From: Ectobius pallidus | Taxonomy: Eukaryota > Arthropoda > Insecta > Blattodea > Ectobiidae | Direction of reading: 5' to 3' | Length of the DNA: 64,000 nucleotides | NCBI GenBank assembly: GCA_964059195.1 | Contig: CAXKWD010000008.1 | Coordinates: forward strand, 42,461,502 to 42,525,501 | In this document: positions 44,346 to 55,504 of the stretch, one piece after another | Position numbering within the stretch: position 1 is the stretch's first letter | Layout of the letters: each line of letters starts with the position of its first letter | Translations under genes and position numbers: made by a program | The notes under the pieces: model-generated | What the model was told of the DNA's origin: nothing | The model's database searches: none | The model's input: only the letters and a program-made list of their open reading frames with translations

Positions 44346-44634
44346 ATCCTCACTATGAGACCAAGATGCAAGAACATAGGGAAGATTTTATATCTCATTG
44401 TCACAATGGCAGTAATGATTACAGTCTCTCTCCATTCACTGCAAGATAAGCCATCAAGGTGACAGATCCACTAGTTTTCAGTTAGATATTCTACAAAAAG
44501 TTCAACACCTTTCCTTTTATGTGGACTCACCTTAAGTGTTTATAGGTTCAAAATAACTTAGATAGTGTAGAGTTAAACAAAAGTTCTTTCTTACTTCTAA
44601 ATTGAAATTGAATTAAAGCTGCAATTTATTGTAC

Positions 44635-44937
44635 AGTAAACTCTTGATTATCCAGGTGAGGATTATCCACTTTCTATTTTTCTTTTTAATGAGATGATAT
44701 TTGTGTTTTAACAAACAAACAAAAAATAAAATTATGGACTAGTTTTATTTCAACCAAGTACGGAAAACTTTTCTTTATTAAGTCATAATATTATATATTA
44801 CCGGTATGTAGGTCCCCTACTCTAAATAAAAATTGTTTGAAAGCATTTTCATGTTTATTTTTATACTTTTTTCTGTCATTTTGTAGATTATCCGCTATTG
44901 CTACACCATCCAATTCCAAGGATAATCAAGAGTTTAA
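44635..44937. mobile_element. pogo/Tigger-like MITE beside an ENT splice donor
   Basis: Inverted ends TAAACTCTTGATTATCC, with TA outside on both sides; the left end starts CAGTAAACTC as in Tigger elements. It is 303 bp with no ORF. Its right end lies 22 bp from the 3' edge of ENT exon 44960-45085, just inside the intron. Confidence 0.8.
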
Positions 44938-44959
44938 TATCCCTGCATTAATACTATAC

Positions 44960-45085
44960 CTTTTTCAGAATTGACTTATAAGAAATATCTCTTGATGGAG
45001 GATTTTCACTGGCTTGAATAACTGCTGGTTCATACTGCATTGTGCTAACTTCAACTTTATCCAGCATATGAAATTGGAAGAAAAC
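44960..45085 (-). CDS. Equilibrative nucleoside transporter, exon for the loop before TM7
   Basis: A 126-bp, phase-0 exon on the minus strand after a GTTATACAG acceptor, with donor AAG|GTATAG. It encodes VFFQFHMLDKVE, a polar stretch, then SRDISYKSILKK. In ENT proteins the large cytosolic loop between TM6 and TM7 ends in a (S/H)xKxILKKI-type sequence, and the next exon (19960-20074) begins with that I. The loop is variable, so identity rests mainly on this join. The intron to the next exon is about 24.9 kb. Upstream exons were not found in the window. Confidence 0.82.
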
Positions 45086-45253
45086 CTGTATAACAAAATT
45101 AATTTGAAACAATATCATACAGTTTTAAAAATCGGAGTATGTGATACTTTGTATTACAAGTAAAGACATTTAAATAATACATTTCAAACTTTCTCACATC
45201 TGAGAATTTATAGTGAACTTCCAGAATTTAATCCTAATCTTATTTTGATTATA

Positions 45254-45297
45254 CAGTAGAATCTTACTAATCTGGACATCTGGTTAATCCGGACAGT
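45254..45297. mobile_element. Single pogo/Tigger-like terminus
   Basis: CAGTAGAATCTTACTAATCT then GGTTAATCCGGACAG after TA. This is the typical outer end of Tigger elements. The opposite end was not seen, so it is a fragment. Confidence 0.5.
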
Positions 45298-45637
45298 ATT
45301 GTGGTTTTTATTCTGTACTGAAGAATCAATAAATTTTGAATTACAAAGGTGTTTTGTTTTGTTAATCTAATCTAAGTTCATAGGTTAAAAACTTAGGTCC
45401 ACATAACAGTAGTAATTTTTTCTTCCATTTAAGAAACTATATTCAGCATGCTCCATTACAACTAGTAATAATACATGCTATTTTGTTGATATATCTATAA
45501 CTATTATCTACATTCTTAATCCTATAAATTTACATTAGTGTTAATTAACTACTTGCAACTGTTTGAAAAAACTAAAATTAGGTTGTTGTAGGAAAAGTTA
45601 TACTTATAAAGAAAACATAGCTTTTTATAGTTTTTCC

Positions 45638-46110
45638 CAGTGCTTTAGTTGGGCCGGTACGCACCGGTACTGCATACCGGTACAAAATTATTTTCCTTCT
45701 ACCATACCGGGAAAAATATGTGCTCCGGTACGTCGTACTGGCAGTACAGGAACGAGATTGTCCTAAAATACTTATTAAATGTCTAATTCAATACCAAAAA
45801 TGACAAGCACTATTAAATTCGCCACAGATATGCGTTCTAATCTTCACCTTCGTGCGCATTTCTACAGTTACTTTCTCCTTAGATCACATGTTGGCTAGCC
45901 ACCTTGTTTTCATAAAATGTGTGGGACCACCACTAGACGTTTTTGATCCTGCTCCATACGTCAGGTCACGACTACAAGGAGGCAATAGGTCAGCAGAAGA
46001 AACTGCATGCAGAAAATGTCAACCGAAGGATTACATTCAGTATGAGGCGATATGGAAAATTTTGAAGTAAGATGAGTACCCCCAAAAAATATTTTCCAAC
46101 TAAAGCACTG
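45638..46110. mobile_element. hAT-type MITE (473 bp)
   Basis: Exact 8-bp duplication GTTTTTCC (45630-45637 and 46111-46118). Ends are CAGTGCTTTAGTTGG and, on the other strand, CAGTGCTTTAGTTGG. Eight-base duplications and CAGTG ends are hAT hallmarks. The interior has repeated CCGGTAC words and no transposase. Confidence 0.93.
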
Positions 46111-46230
46111 GTTTTTCCCATCTATAACTTGTATTACTAGTACAGTAGGCTATATGCACTTTATAGCAAATTCGACTTTCCAATAAACTTGATCAAAATA
46201 ACCTATATATAATTATATATATATATATAT

Positions 46231-46542
46231 TAAAACTAAACTCTGTGGCGCTACATCCCTGGAGGGACTTGGCCTACTACCCGACAACTGCATCATCTCC
46301 CGTAGGCAGATGGCAGGATTGGGGGCATGTGGTCAGAAAGCTGAAACCCACGGCCGTTAATGGTGGTTTTCTTGACTGGAGCTGCTAATTCTCTTTCAAG
46401 TAGCTCCTCAATTTGAATCACGAGGCTGAGTGCACCCCTACCAAACCTCCCTACCTCAGAAAAAATCCGAGGTACCGGGAATCGAACCCGGGCCGACGGA
46501 TCTGTAGTCAGCGACGCTAACCACAAGACCATGCCGGCAGAC
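46231..46542 (-). mobile_element. tRNA-derived SINE, family 1, copy b
   Basis: The same head, body and tail as the copy at 21177-21494, with B box GGGTTCGATTCC in better condition. It sits inside a (TA)n microsatellite (46211-46230 and 46543-46563), so its target duplication merges with the repeat. Confidence 0.9.
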
Positions 46543-46573
<31 letters not shown>

Positions 46574-46609
46574 TTTTATGATATTTGGTACATGAATTTT
46601 ACTTGTATA

Positions 46610-47356
46610 CAGTGCTTTTTTCAGGGGGTACGCATAGTACCCCTTAAAGATTTTTCCAGTTTCATATAGGAGAAAATCATTAACTTCCACAATTTTGAAA
46701 TCTGGAGAAATTTCTGCCAAAGAAAATAACGAAAGTGATTATATGCATTGATTGCATTAAAGTAGCTTTATTTAGTGTTATGTTCATTATGATTTTCAAG
46801 AAATGGGGCCTGACATTAGTGAGGCGATCAGAAAAACAAATGAGTGCTACAGCACCGCTGCTGACGTTACTGATTCAACATTAGCACATGTTTGGGAGTT
46901 TATTGTATCCCTTTCCTCTTGGCTTCAAATTGCATTTCTGTCTCTGCCTATTCTGCAATTGTTTTTCATGTGTTAAATTATATATACCCTTGTGAAAATG
47001 ACTCCACTTACATACATGGCAGATGATCAGCAATATCTCAGAGTAGTTCAGAGGTTGATTGCAAAACTGTCAAGCACCAACTCTTAAAAATAGAAGTATA
47101 GCTACTTTTCATTTTAAATTTACTGCCTTTTGCTGAAAAGTTCAAGAAACCCTGTGAGCATATCATGGACAAAATTGCACCTTACAGGTAGAATTTGTGT
47201 ATGAACTAACTCTACCTCAGATGACTTAAATATGTATAGCCTTATGCATATTGTGTATGATTCCACTTTCATTCTATATATGTGGGTAGTCTGGCAATGA
47301 TCTGTCGAGTCAAAGGCTGCAATACTCCTTAATTTTTTTTAAAGAAAAAAGCACTT
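46610..47356. mobile_element. Possible hAT-type MITE (747 bp)
   Basis: Left end CAGTGCTTTTTTC, right end on the other strand AAGTGCTTTTTTC. The flanking octamers CTTGTATA and CATATATA are only partly alike. No ORF. Weaker than the element at 45638. Confidence 0.5.
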
Positions 47357-47734
47357 CATATATATATGTATATATATATATATAAATCTCAGTGTAGTGG
47401 GCTTTTCATCAAATCCATATAATATGACACAAAAGGAAGCCTTATGCTTTGACTCTTGTAATAATTCCCTATCAAGTACAAAAATTGTATAGTTTTATGT
47501 ATAATTTAATAGAATGTTGGGTGCACAGGATTTTTACCTTAAATTGCTTTTGTCAAGCATAATATTCCCTCAAGATGTTGATTCTGTGCTCTAAAAGGGC
47601 CAATGTAAAAAAACGTTTTATATTAAGATCTAATAATACTTTTATAAGAAGTTTCCAATTATTTTACATTTTTAAAACTTCTAACCCTGTTGCAGCTTAA
47701 AGGGACAGTGGCCCTTTGTAAAAATCCCCTATGT
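47357..47734. other. AT-rich interval before the BEL/Pao element
   Basis: Contains a (TA)n run at about 47357-47384. Nothing else was recognised. The last five bases before the LTR (GGTAC, 47735-47739) are the BEL/Pao target duplication. Confidence 0.5.
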
Positions 47735-47739
47735 GGTAC

Positions 47740-48393
47740 TGTTAGATCAAGAGTCTATAAGTTATATTGTTTCAAATTTACCTCTGTATTAATTGGCGCT
47801 ACCGCCATTAATTGCCGCCTAGTTGAATCATTTCCTGTGCAGGTGCTGGCTTGTAGCGATTGCCACGCCAGTCCAGTGTTAGTTCAGTTGAGATCGAGAC
47901 AGGACAGTGTGCAGGCATGCGTCACAATTGTTCCTAATCGAGGACAATTTTCGCTCTGTATAGCTAGTGCTCATCTTCAATTCCACACCTATTTGGCTCC
48001 TGTAGTGAAGGCAGCTTAGCGTGTGAAGTTCCGGGAATCACATTGTATTTTTAGTGTAATTTACAATCATTCCATTGTCTGCGTAGCCTAGTCACCATGT
48101 GCAGTGAGACAAAGGACTGGTACTAGCGCTTGCATATACTATCGGGCGGGAGCATTGCTTGGCTCCTAGAAATAGTAACTGTATTGAATCGCATATATCA
48201 TATTTGTTAAGTGTTCATATTATTCTTCATTATTCAGAGTTCAGGCTTCCTGAAAATATATTATTGCAAACACCATCAGATCTAAATCTCTGTTCCAGCT
48301 ACCTACAGTCCTAGCTCTCCTTTGTGTAATCTTAATTGGTGTAAAACACCTGGTCCTCCGAAATACTATCATTTGTTCCTGTGTTACCCGACA
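47740..48393 (+). repeat. BEL/Pao 5' LTR
   Basis: Starts TGTTAGATCAAGAG and ends GTTACCCGACA. The sequence following (from 48394, TTTTTGGTCCTCACGGGCAC) would contain the primer-binding site; which tRNA it matches I cannot say. About 300 bp of leader separate the LTR from the gag-pol start. Confidence 0.95.
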
Positions 48394-48693
48394 TTTTTGG
48401 TCCTCACGGGCACGATCTGATATTGTTTTGCAATAATTTCTGAATATTGAACATTATCACAACGTGGTGGACGTTCGTGTTCTTTGTGGTTCTTCGGGTC
48501 GCTGCGTGGCTCGGCTCGGCTGCTCGACATTCAACTGCTTGCATCGAGAAGACAGCTGTGCTTGGTTTTACGCGCGAGTGTTCATGGCCGCCACAGCGAG
48601 AAGACAACCACCTCCAGCCGCTCCCAACAGATTGCAGCTGACTGCCTAATCACTTTCTGCTATCAGTGTAAAAGTTAACCATTTCATCTCAAC

Positions 48694-51600
48694 ATGGAAC
48701 AGGAAATTAAAGCTTTAGTCAGACGTCGGGGTGTATGTAAAAGGAAGTTTACACTGACACAGAACTTTCTCAACGACGTACCTGAAGATGTTAGTATATT
48801 TGTGATCAAAGCGCATTATGAAAAGCTGTTGAATGAAATTGAAAAGTTTGAAGCTGTGCAAACGCAGATTGAATCTATGGTGGAAATTGATACAGAACTT
48901 GATACTCACATACAATATGCAGACGAGGTATCAACGTTGTATATTAGTCTAAAAGCAAGGCTAAGTGAGTTAATGCATGCTCGTGAACCTACATCAGTTA
49001 GTGTCAATTCAAACAACAGTGACACACGACAAACAGTGAACTCCAGTGCGTCGCAGGCAAGCAATATGATAAAATTGCCTACGATTCAGCTTCCAGTGTT
49101 TGAAAGTGATGTAACTAAATTCAAACATTATTTTGATACCTTTTCGAGTTTAATTGTAGACAATAGTAGTTTATCGCCCATTCAAAAATTCCATTACTTA
49201 ATTGGTTCACTAAAGGGTGAAGCTAAAACATTATTGGAAAATTTGCCAGTGACTAGTGATAACTTCCAAGTTGCCTGGGATATATTGTGTGCAAGATACA
49301 ACAATAAACGGTTAATTGCTATATCCCACATCAAGCATCTGTTGTCCCTACCTGTAGCGCGACAAGAAACAGTTGCAGACTTGCGAAATTTGTTGAATCA
49401 ATTCCAAAACAACTTGCATGCTATTGAAGCGTTAGAATTAGAAGTGCCACTTCATGAAGTCATTCTAATGCAATTGTTATTGGAGCACCTTCCAGAAAGC
49501 GTGCAACGTGACTGGGAATCCAGAATCGATTCTCAAACCTTTACTTCATTAAGTGAACTTGTGTTATTTCTAGAAGCGAAGTCTCATTCTCTAGAGGTGC
49601 TGTCGAATAATTCCTGCAACAGGTCCAGCCCATCAAAACCTAGAAGTGAACGTCGTGAACCTAGGAATCAGCATAATAACAGTCGTCAGTCATATGTGTC
49701 GACAACTGAACAGTTATGCCCTCAGTGTCAAAGCGGCCATAACCTGTCTAAATGTAAACAGTTCCGTCGGCTGAGTGTTGAACAGCGATGGAAAGTTGTA
49801 AAAGGCAAGAATTTGTGTTTCAACTGTTTTTCTAATACACATCGAGTGAAGCAGTGCAACGTATCTTCATTTTGTAACTGTGGTAAACTGCACAGCAAGA
49901 TGTTGCACAACAGTGATCACATGAGAACGGTTTTGCACTCCAGTGAAGGCAGTGATACGGTGAATAGCAACAGGACTGAGGCTCCTGCGAGTTATTGCTC
50001 AGTGAAAATAAAGCCAGTGCTTCACGTCTTACTTGCGACTGCAAGGGTCGAAGTGCAAGACAAGCATGGTAACTATATACAGTGTAAGGCCCTTCTAGAC
50101 TCTGCCAGTCAGGCCAGTTTCGTGTCTGCGGATCTAGCGAGGCGTCTGCAACTTCCTACACTGACAGCTGATAAGCCTGTCAAAGGTATAAATGGTACTT
50201 CATCGAATGCTAGTCATAGTGTGAACATTAATATGAGATCCATGGTTTACAACTATCGGAGGAATCTAGATTGCCTAATCCTTCCTCGCATAACAGGGAA
50301 GCTACCTGCAGTCCGAATTGACCCATCCTCATGGAACATTCCATCTGACATTCCATTAGCCGATCCTAAATTCCATATTCCTTCTGAAATTGATTTGCTT
50401 ATTGGAGGAGCATTATTCTTCGAGCTTTTCCATGGAAAGATCTTGACCAATCCTGGGTTTCCTACACTGATTAGTACAGAACTTGGATGGATATTGTCTG
50501 GAACCATTCCTAAATCCTCTGTGAAAGGCAATCTGGATGCGGGTTCCCAGCACAACTTCTTCATCTCTACGGACAATGTGGACAAGCAGCTACAACGGTT
50601 TTGGGACCTCGAAGACTTTCCACAACACATGTTAACACAAGAAGAGAAAAGGTGTGAACAGCATTATGTAGAGAATACCACTCGCAATGATGATGGTAGT
50701 TTTACAGTACGTCTGCCAATGAAACAGGATAAAACTTCATTGGGTGAGTCCAGACAACAAGCAGTTAAGCGCTTTAATTACCTGGAGCGAAAACTTCAGA
50801 ACGACTCTGCTCTAAAGGAAGACTATACCAAATTTCTTGTAGAGTACGAGCAGATGGGTCACATGAAAAGGGTTTCGCCACCTCAAGATAATGAAGTATG
50901 TTATTACCTGCCTCATCATGCAGTAATAAAACCTTCTTCATCTATGACTCGCACACGAGTAGTGTTTGATGCTTCTGCAAAGACGGACACAGGATGCTCT
51001 TTGAATGACATCTTAGAATGTGGTCCTACAATTCAAGATGATTTGTCATCAATTATTCTTCGCTTCAGAACATACCGCTATGCATTTTCAGCTGATATAT
51101 CTAAAATGTATAGGAGGGTACAGATGCATCCTGAAGACCAGAATCTCCAACGTATTGTATGGCGTCCAGATAAAAGTGAGCCACTACAAGATTATGCCTT
51201 GACCACCGTAACATATGGCACTAAGTCAGCCTCTTTCTTAGCCATACGGTCGTTGAATCAACTCGCTCAGGAAGAAGAGTCTAAATATCCTCGTGCTGCA
51301 GACGCAGTACGAACCTCTTTCTATGTGGACGATTGCCTGTCAGGTCATGACGATCTGCAGGACGCTCTACGATTGCAAAGTGAACTCATACTCATGTTAA
51401 ACAGTGGAGGATTTCCACTACGCAAATGGTGTTCAAACAACGAGGCCATCTTGGAAGCAGTGCCTGTGGAGCACAGAGAAATGCAACTTCCTTTGTCACT
51501 CGACAACAGCGAAAATGCTCATGCGCTTGGACTTTTGTGGCATCCAAGTACTGATTTGTTACAGATACAATCACATTCCTCTCTCCAAGAACCTCCTGCT

Positions 51601-53880
51601 TATAAGTTTACCAAGAGAAATATCCTTGCTGTTACATCCTCTATCTTTGATCCTCTAGGGCTCATAAGTCCTATCGTAATCCATGCCAAGATGTTCTTGC
51701 AATCTCTGTGGCTCGCTAAGCTTAGTTGGGATGAAGAGTTGCCATCTCACCTAAGGGAAAAGTGGATGGACATCTGTGACATTCTTTCTACAATTCATAA
51801 TGTTCGCATCCCACGCCATGTTTTAACAGCAGCTACGGTTACCGACATACAGATACATGGATTCTGTGATACCTCGGAGAAAGCCTATGGTGCCTGTGTG
51901 TATGTACGGTCTACTGAGAGCAGTGGTCTTGTTACAACTAAACTACTTTGCTCCAAGTCCAAGGTATCCCCATTGGAGAAGCAAACAATTCCACGACTCG
52001 AGTTGTGTGGTGCCTTGTTACTTGGGAAACTGTATCATAAAGTTGTCACTGACTTAAAGTTGCCTACATCACAAAATTATCTGTGGTCTGATTCCATGAT
52101 TGTGCTCTCATGGATCAAATCTAATCCCCATAAATGGAAAACATTTGTGTCTAATCGCGTATCTCAAATCCAGGAGTTGTCAGAGACGGCAGCTTGGCGG
52201 CATGTGGCCACCCAACACAACCCCGCTGACATGATTTCGAGAGGTGTGGTGACAGAACAAATCTCAGACATTGATTTATGGTGGAACGGGCCTGTGTGGA
52301 TTTCACAGCCTATTGAATCATGGCCCAAACAGCCTCAGCAACTTGAGCTGCAGGACATGGATGAGCAGCGTGACACAGTCTGCCTAGTCACACATGCTGC
52401 AGAAGACTTTATGCTACGCTTTTCCAAGCTGACACGTTTACAAAGAGTAACTTCGTATATGCTACGCTTCATAAACAACTGTAGATGCCAAGTTAAACGT
52501 CACGGCCCACTCACAGTTGAGGAAGTACAACAAGCTTTGTTGCTTTGTGTAAGAATAGCTCAGCAAGCAGCCTATTCTCATGAACTGTCTGATCTTCAGA
52601 GTAAGATGCAAGTGAATACCAAAAGTTCTCTCCATTCCTTGGTGCCTTTTGTGGACAAGGATGGCCTACTCCGAGTGGGTGGACGTTTGGAGAAAGCTGA
52701 GTTACCACATGATGCACGACATCAGCTTATCCTCCCTCCAGGTCACCACCTCACTAAGTTGATAATTGAATCCGAGCATCTGCGACTGCTTCATGCATCA
52801 CATCAGCTGCTTATATCTTCTCTGCGAGAACGATATTGGATTCCTAGTGTACGTAGAATTGTGAAGTCTACGCTACACAGATGTTTAACTTGTTTCAAGT
52901 TAAAAGCCAAAGGTGCTCACTAGCTGATGGGCAGCCTACCTAGCTACAGGGTGACCCCTGCTAGAACATTTCTACGTTCTGCGGTTGACTACGCTGGACC
53001 ATTCTTCATAAGATACGGCTCCCCCCGTAGCAAAACTCAGGTCAAAGCATACATTGCTATCTTCGTATGCTTGGCTACGAAAGCAGTTCACATCGAGCTG
53101 GTTTCAGACCTTACTTCTGATGCCTTCATCGCCGTCCTGCGCAGATTCACATCTCGTAGAGGACATTGCAAGGAAATATTCAGTGACAATGGGACGAACT
53201 TTGTTGGTGCTAACAACAAGCTTCGCGAGCTGCGTCTCTTTCTTCAGTCCAGCACACATCAACAAGTTCTCCAAGACTACGCATCCTCTAATGAATTCAC
53301 ATGGCATTTCATCCCTGCGAACTCCCCTCATTTTGGAGGCCTCAACGAGGCTGCTGTCAAATCCATGAAGTTTCATTTACGAAGAGTGATGGGTAGCCAA
53401 GTGTTTACTTATGAGCAGCTTTCTACAGTTCTCACCCAGATTGAGGCCTGTCTAAACTCTCGACCTCTCCTACACCTAAGTGATGATCCTAGCGACTCAT
53501 CCTATCTATCTCCTGGACACTTTCTCATTGGTGAAAAACTCACAGCCCTTCCTTCTCCTCCTATGGCAGAGAATGTCTCTCATGTTGCTAAATGGCATCA
53601 GCTACAAACCTACATACATCACATATGGCAGCGTGGGTCAGCTGACTACCTACATCCATTGCAGCAGAGGCAGAAGTGGTCTGCGTCCAGCGAAAACATT
53701 CAGATTGATACTCTTGTCCTCCTGAAGGAAGATAATTCTCCACCGCTCCAGTGGAAGCTGGGAATCATCTCATCAGTGCATCCTGGTGACGACGGTTTAG
53801 TGCGTGTTGTGACAGTGCGTACGTCCAGTGGTGAATACAAGCGACCAATTGTAAAAGTGTGTCCCTTGCCTATTCAGTAA
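48694..53880 (+). pseudogene. BEL/Pao gag-pol polyprotein with one in-frame stop
   Basis: One frame of about 1728 codons, interrupted only by TAG at 52921-52923. Positions count from the ATG at 48694. Gag ends in zinc knuckles, CPQCQSGHNLSKC (about 341) and CFNCFSNTHRVKQC (about 375). The protease has ALLDSASQASFVS (about 466). RT has SADISKMYRRV (about 800) and catalytic YVDDCLSG (about 877). RNase H has GFCDTSEKAYGA (about 1055) and WSDSMIVLSW (about 1131). The integrase zinc motif H..H...CLTC ends just before the stop. After it come the DYAGPF, FSDNGTNF and GGLNEAAVK catalytic blocks. Family comparison suggests a glutamine codon stood at the stop. The start fits the leader length. Confidence 0.94.
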
Positions 53881-53955
53881 AGTGTAAATCTATTAGTAAA
53901 TCTTGATCTATCCGCAAAGTGTTATGTAAAATCTGTCGATTTTAGGCGGGAGTTA

Positions 53956-54609
53956 TGTTAGATCAAGAGTCTATAAGTTATATTGTTTCAAATTTGCCTC
54001 TGTATTAATTGGCGCTACCGCCATTAATTGCCGCCTAGTTGAATCATTTCCTGTGCAGGTGCTGGCTTGTAGCGGTTGCCACGCTAGTCCAGTGTTAGTT
54101 CAGTTGAGATCGAGACAGGACAGTGTGCAGGCATGCGTCACAATTGTTCCTAATCGAGGACAATTTTCGCTCTGTATAGCTAGTGCTCATCTTCAATTCC
54201 ACACCTAATTGACTCCTGTAGTGAAGGCAGCTTAGTGTGTGAAGTTCCGGGAATCACATTGTATTTTTAGTGTAATTTACAATCATTCCATTCTCTGCGT
54301 AGCCTAGTCATCACGTGCAGTGAGACAAAGGACTGGTACTAGCGCTTGCATATACTATCGGGCGGGAGCATTGCTTGGCTCCTAGAAATAGTAACTGTAT
54401 TGAATCGCATATATCATATTTGTTAAGTGTTCATATTATTCTTCATTATTCAGAGTTCAGGCTTCCTGAAAATATATTATTGCAAAACCCATCAGATCTA
54501 AATCTCTGTTCCAGCTACCTACAGTCCTAGCTCTCCTTTGTGTAATCTTAATTGGTGTAAAACACCTGGTCCTCCGAAATACTATCATTTGTTCCTGTGT
54601 TACCCGACA
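53956..54609 (+). repeat. BEL/Pao 3' LTR
   Basis: Same length as the 5' LTR (654 bp). It follows a purine-rich stretch AGGCGGGAG that probably primes plus-strand synthesis. Differences from the 5' LTR are scattered single bases. Confidence 0.95.
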
Positions 54610-54614
54610 GGTAC

Positions 54615-55504
54615 TAAATTGAAAATCGAACATTGATTTTTTAACACAAAATGAATTATATATTGATGTGGGAAACTCTAAAACTTCTTAATTAAATCTA
54701 TTAGTTTTCACACAAAGATATATTTAAATGTTTTTATCTGTTTTTATAACAAACTTCTAGGGAGCTTTTTTCTTTTTTCTTTCTTTAAACGAGGGTTTTT
54801 CACAAATGAAGAACAACTGCACTGAATTACAGAAGTGTAAGTACTTTACAGTATCTTAACACATTTTGTATTAAAAACACAATTCAAGAAGTGTGCTGAA
54901 TACAAAGAGAAATGAGAGTTGATCAAGATCAAAGTTTATAATTTATATCAATACACAAGATATATTGATAAATTTGATTTATTATAGATATCAACAATGA
55001 GAGATTTTCTTTCTGCTGTCCAGTTATCTCAAATCGGCAGATGATTAAAAAGTATCTTCTCTTTTCCTGAGCCTATCAAGTTTGATCTGTTTCATCCATT
55101 TAACAATTCATACATTACTATTGGAACGCCCAAAGGAGAATGGAGGAAATCCAAGTTCCTGAGCATTGGCGAACAACAACAACAACAATTCACTATCGTG
55201 GGTAAAAGTCTGTATATGTTATCAAAAAATTCATGTTGCATAAGCAGGTTTTTTAAATGCATTCTTCTTATAATTATTTAGCTTGTATGTCTTTCTTTTC
55301 ATTCTGACTAATAATATACAAGAATGAGTCTGAATTCAGTCGATAAAGACAGATCCGCTTTTCTTTATATTTTAATCAGTTTGGAGACACTGTAGGCAGT
55401 GACTTATGCATCCATCACCATTTTCACAGTAGGCCTACATTAAGATTTATTCTGGAAATAAAGTTAATATTATGCTTACATCTGATCTGGAATCATCATT
55501 ATAA
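54615..55504. other. AT-rich interval between BEL/Pao and Copia
   Basis: No coding match. A short (CAA)n run lies at about 55167-55183. The stretch may include the missing upstream part of the Copia element in unrecognisable form. Confidence 0.4.

Larger units (their letters stand above)
47740..54609 (+). mobile_element. Complete BEL/Pao LTR retrotransposon (6870 bp)
   Basis: Two 654-bp LTRs in direct orientation bracket one gag-pol region. The 5-bp duplication GGTAC lies at 47735-47739 and 54610-54614. The LTRs differ at about 11 positions by my count (about 1.7%), so the insertion is recent but not new. Gag, protease, RT, RNase H and integrase are all present. One in-frame stop divides the polyprotein. 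It is antisense to the ENT gene, and upstream of all exons seen. Confidence 0.96.
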
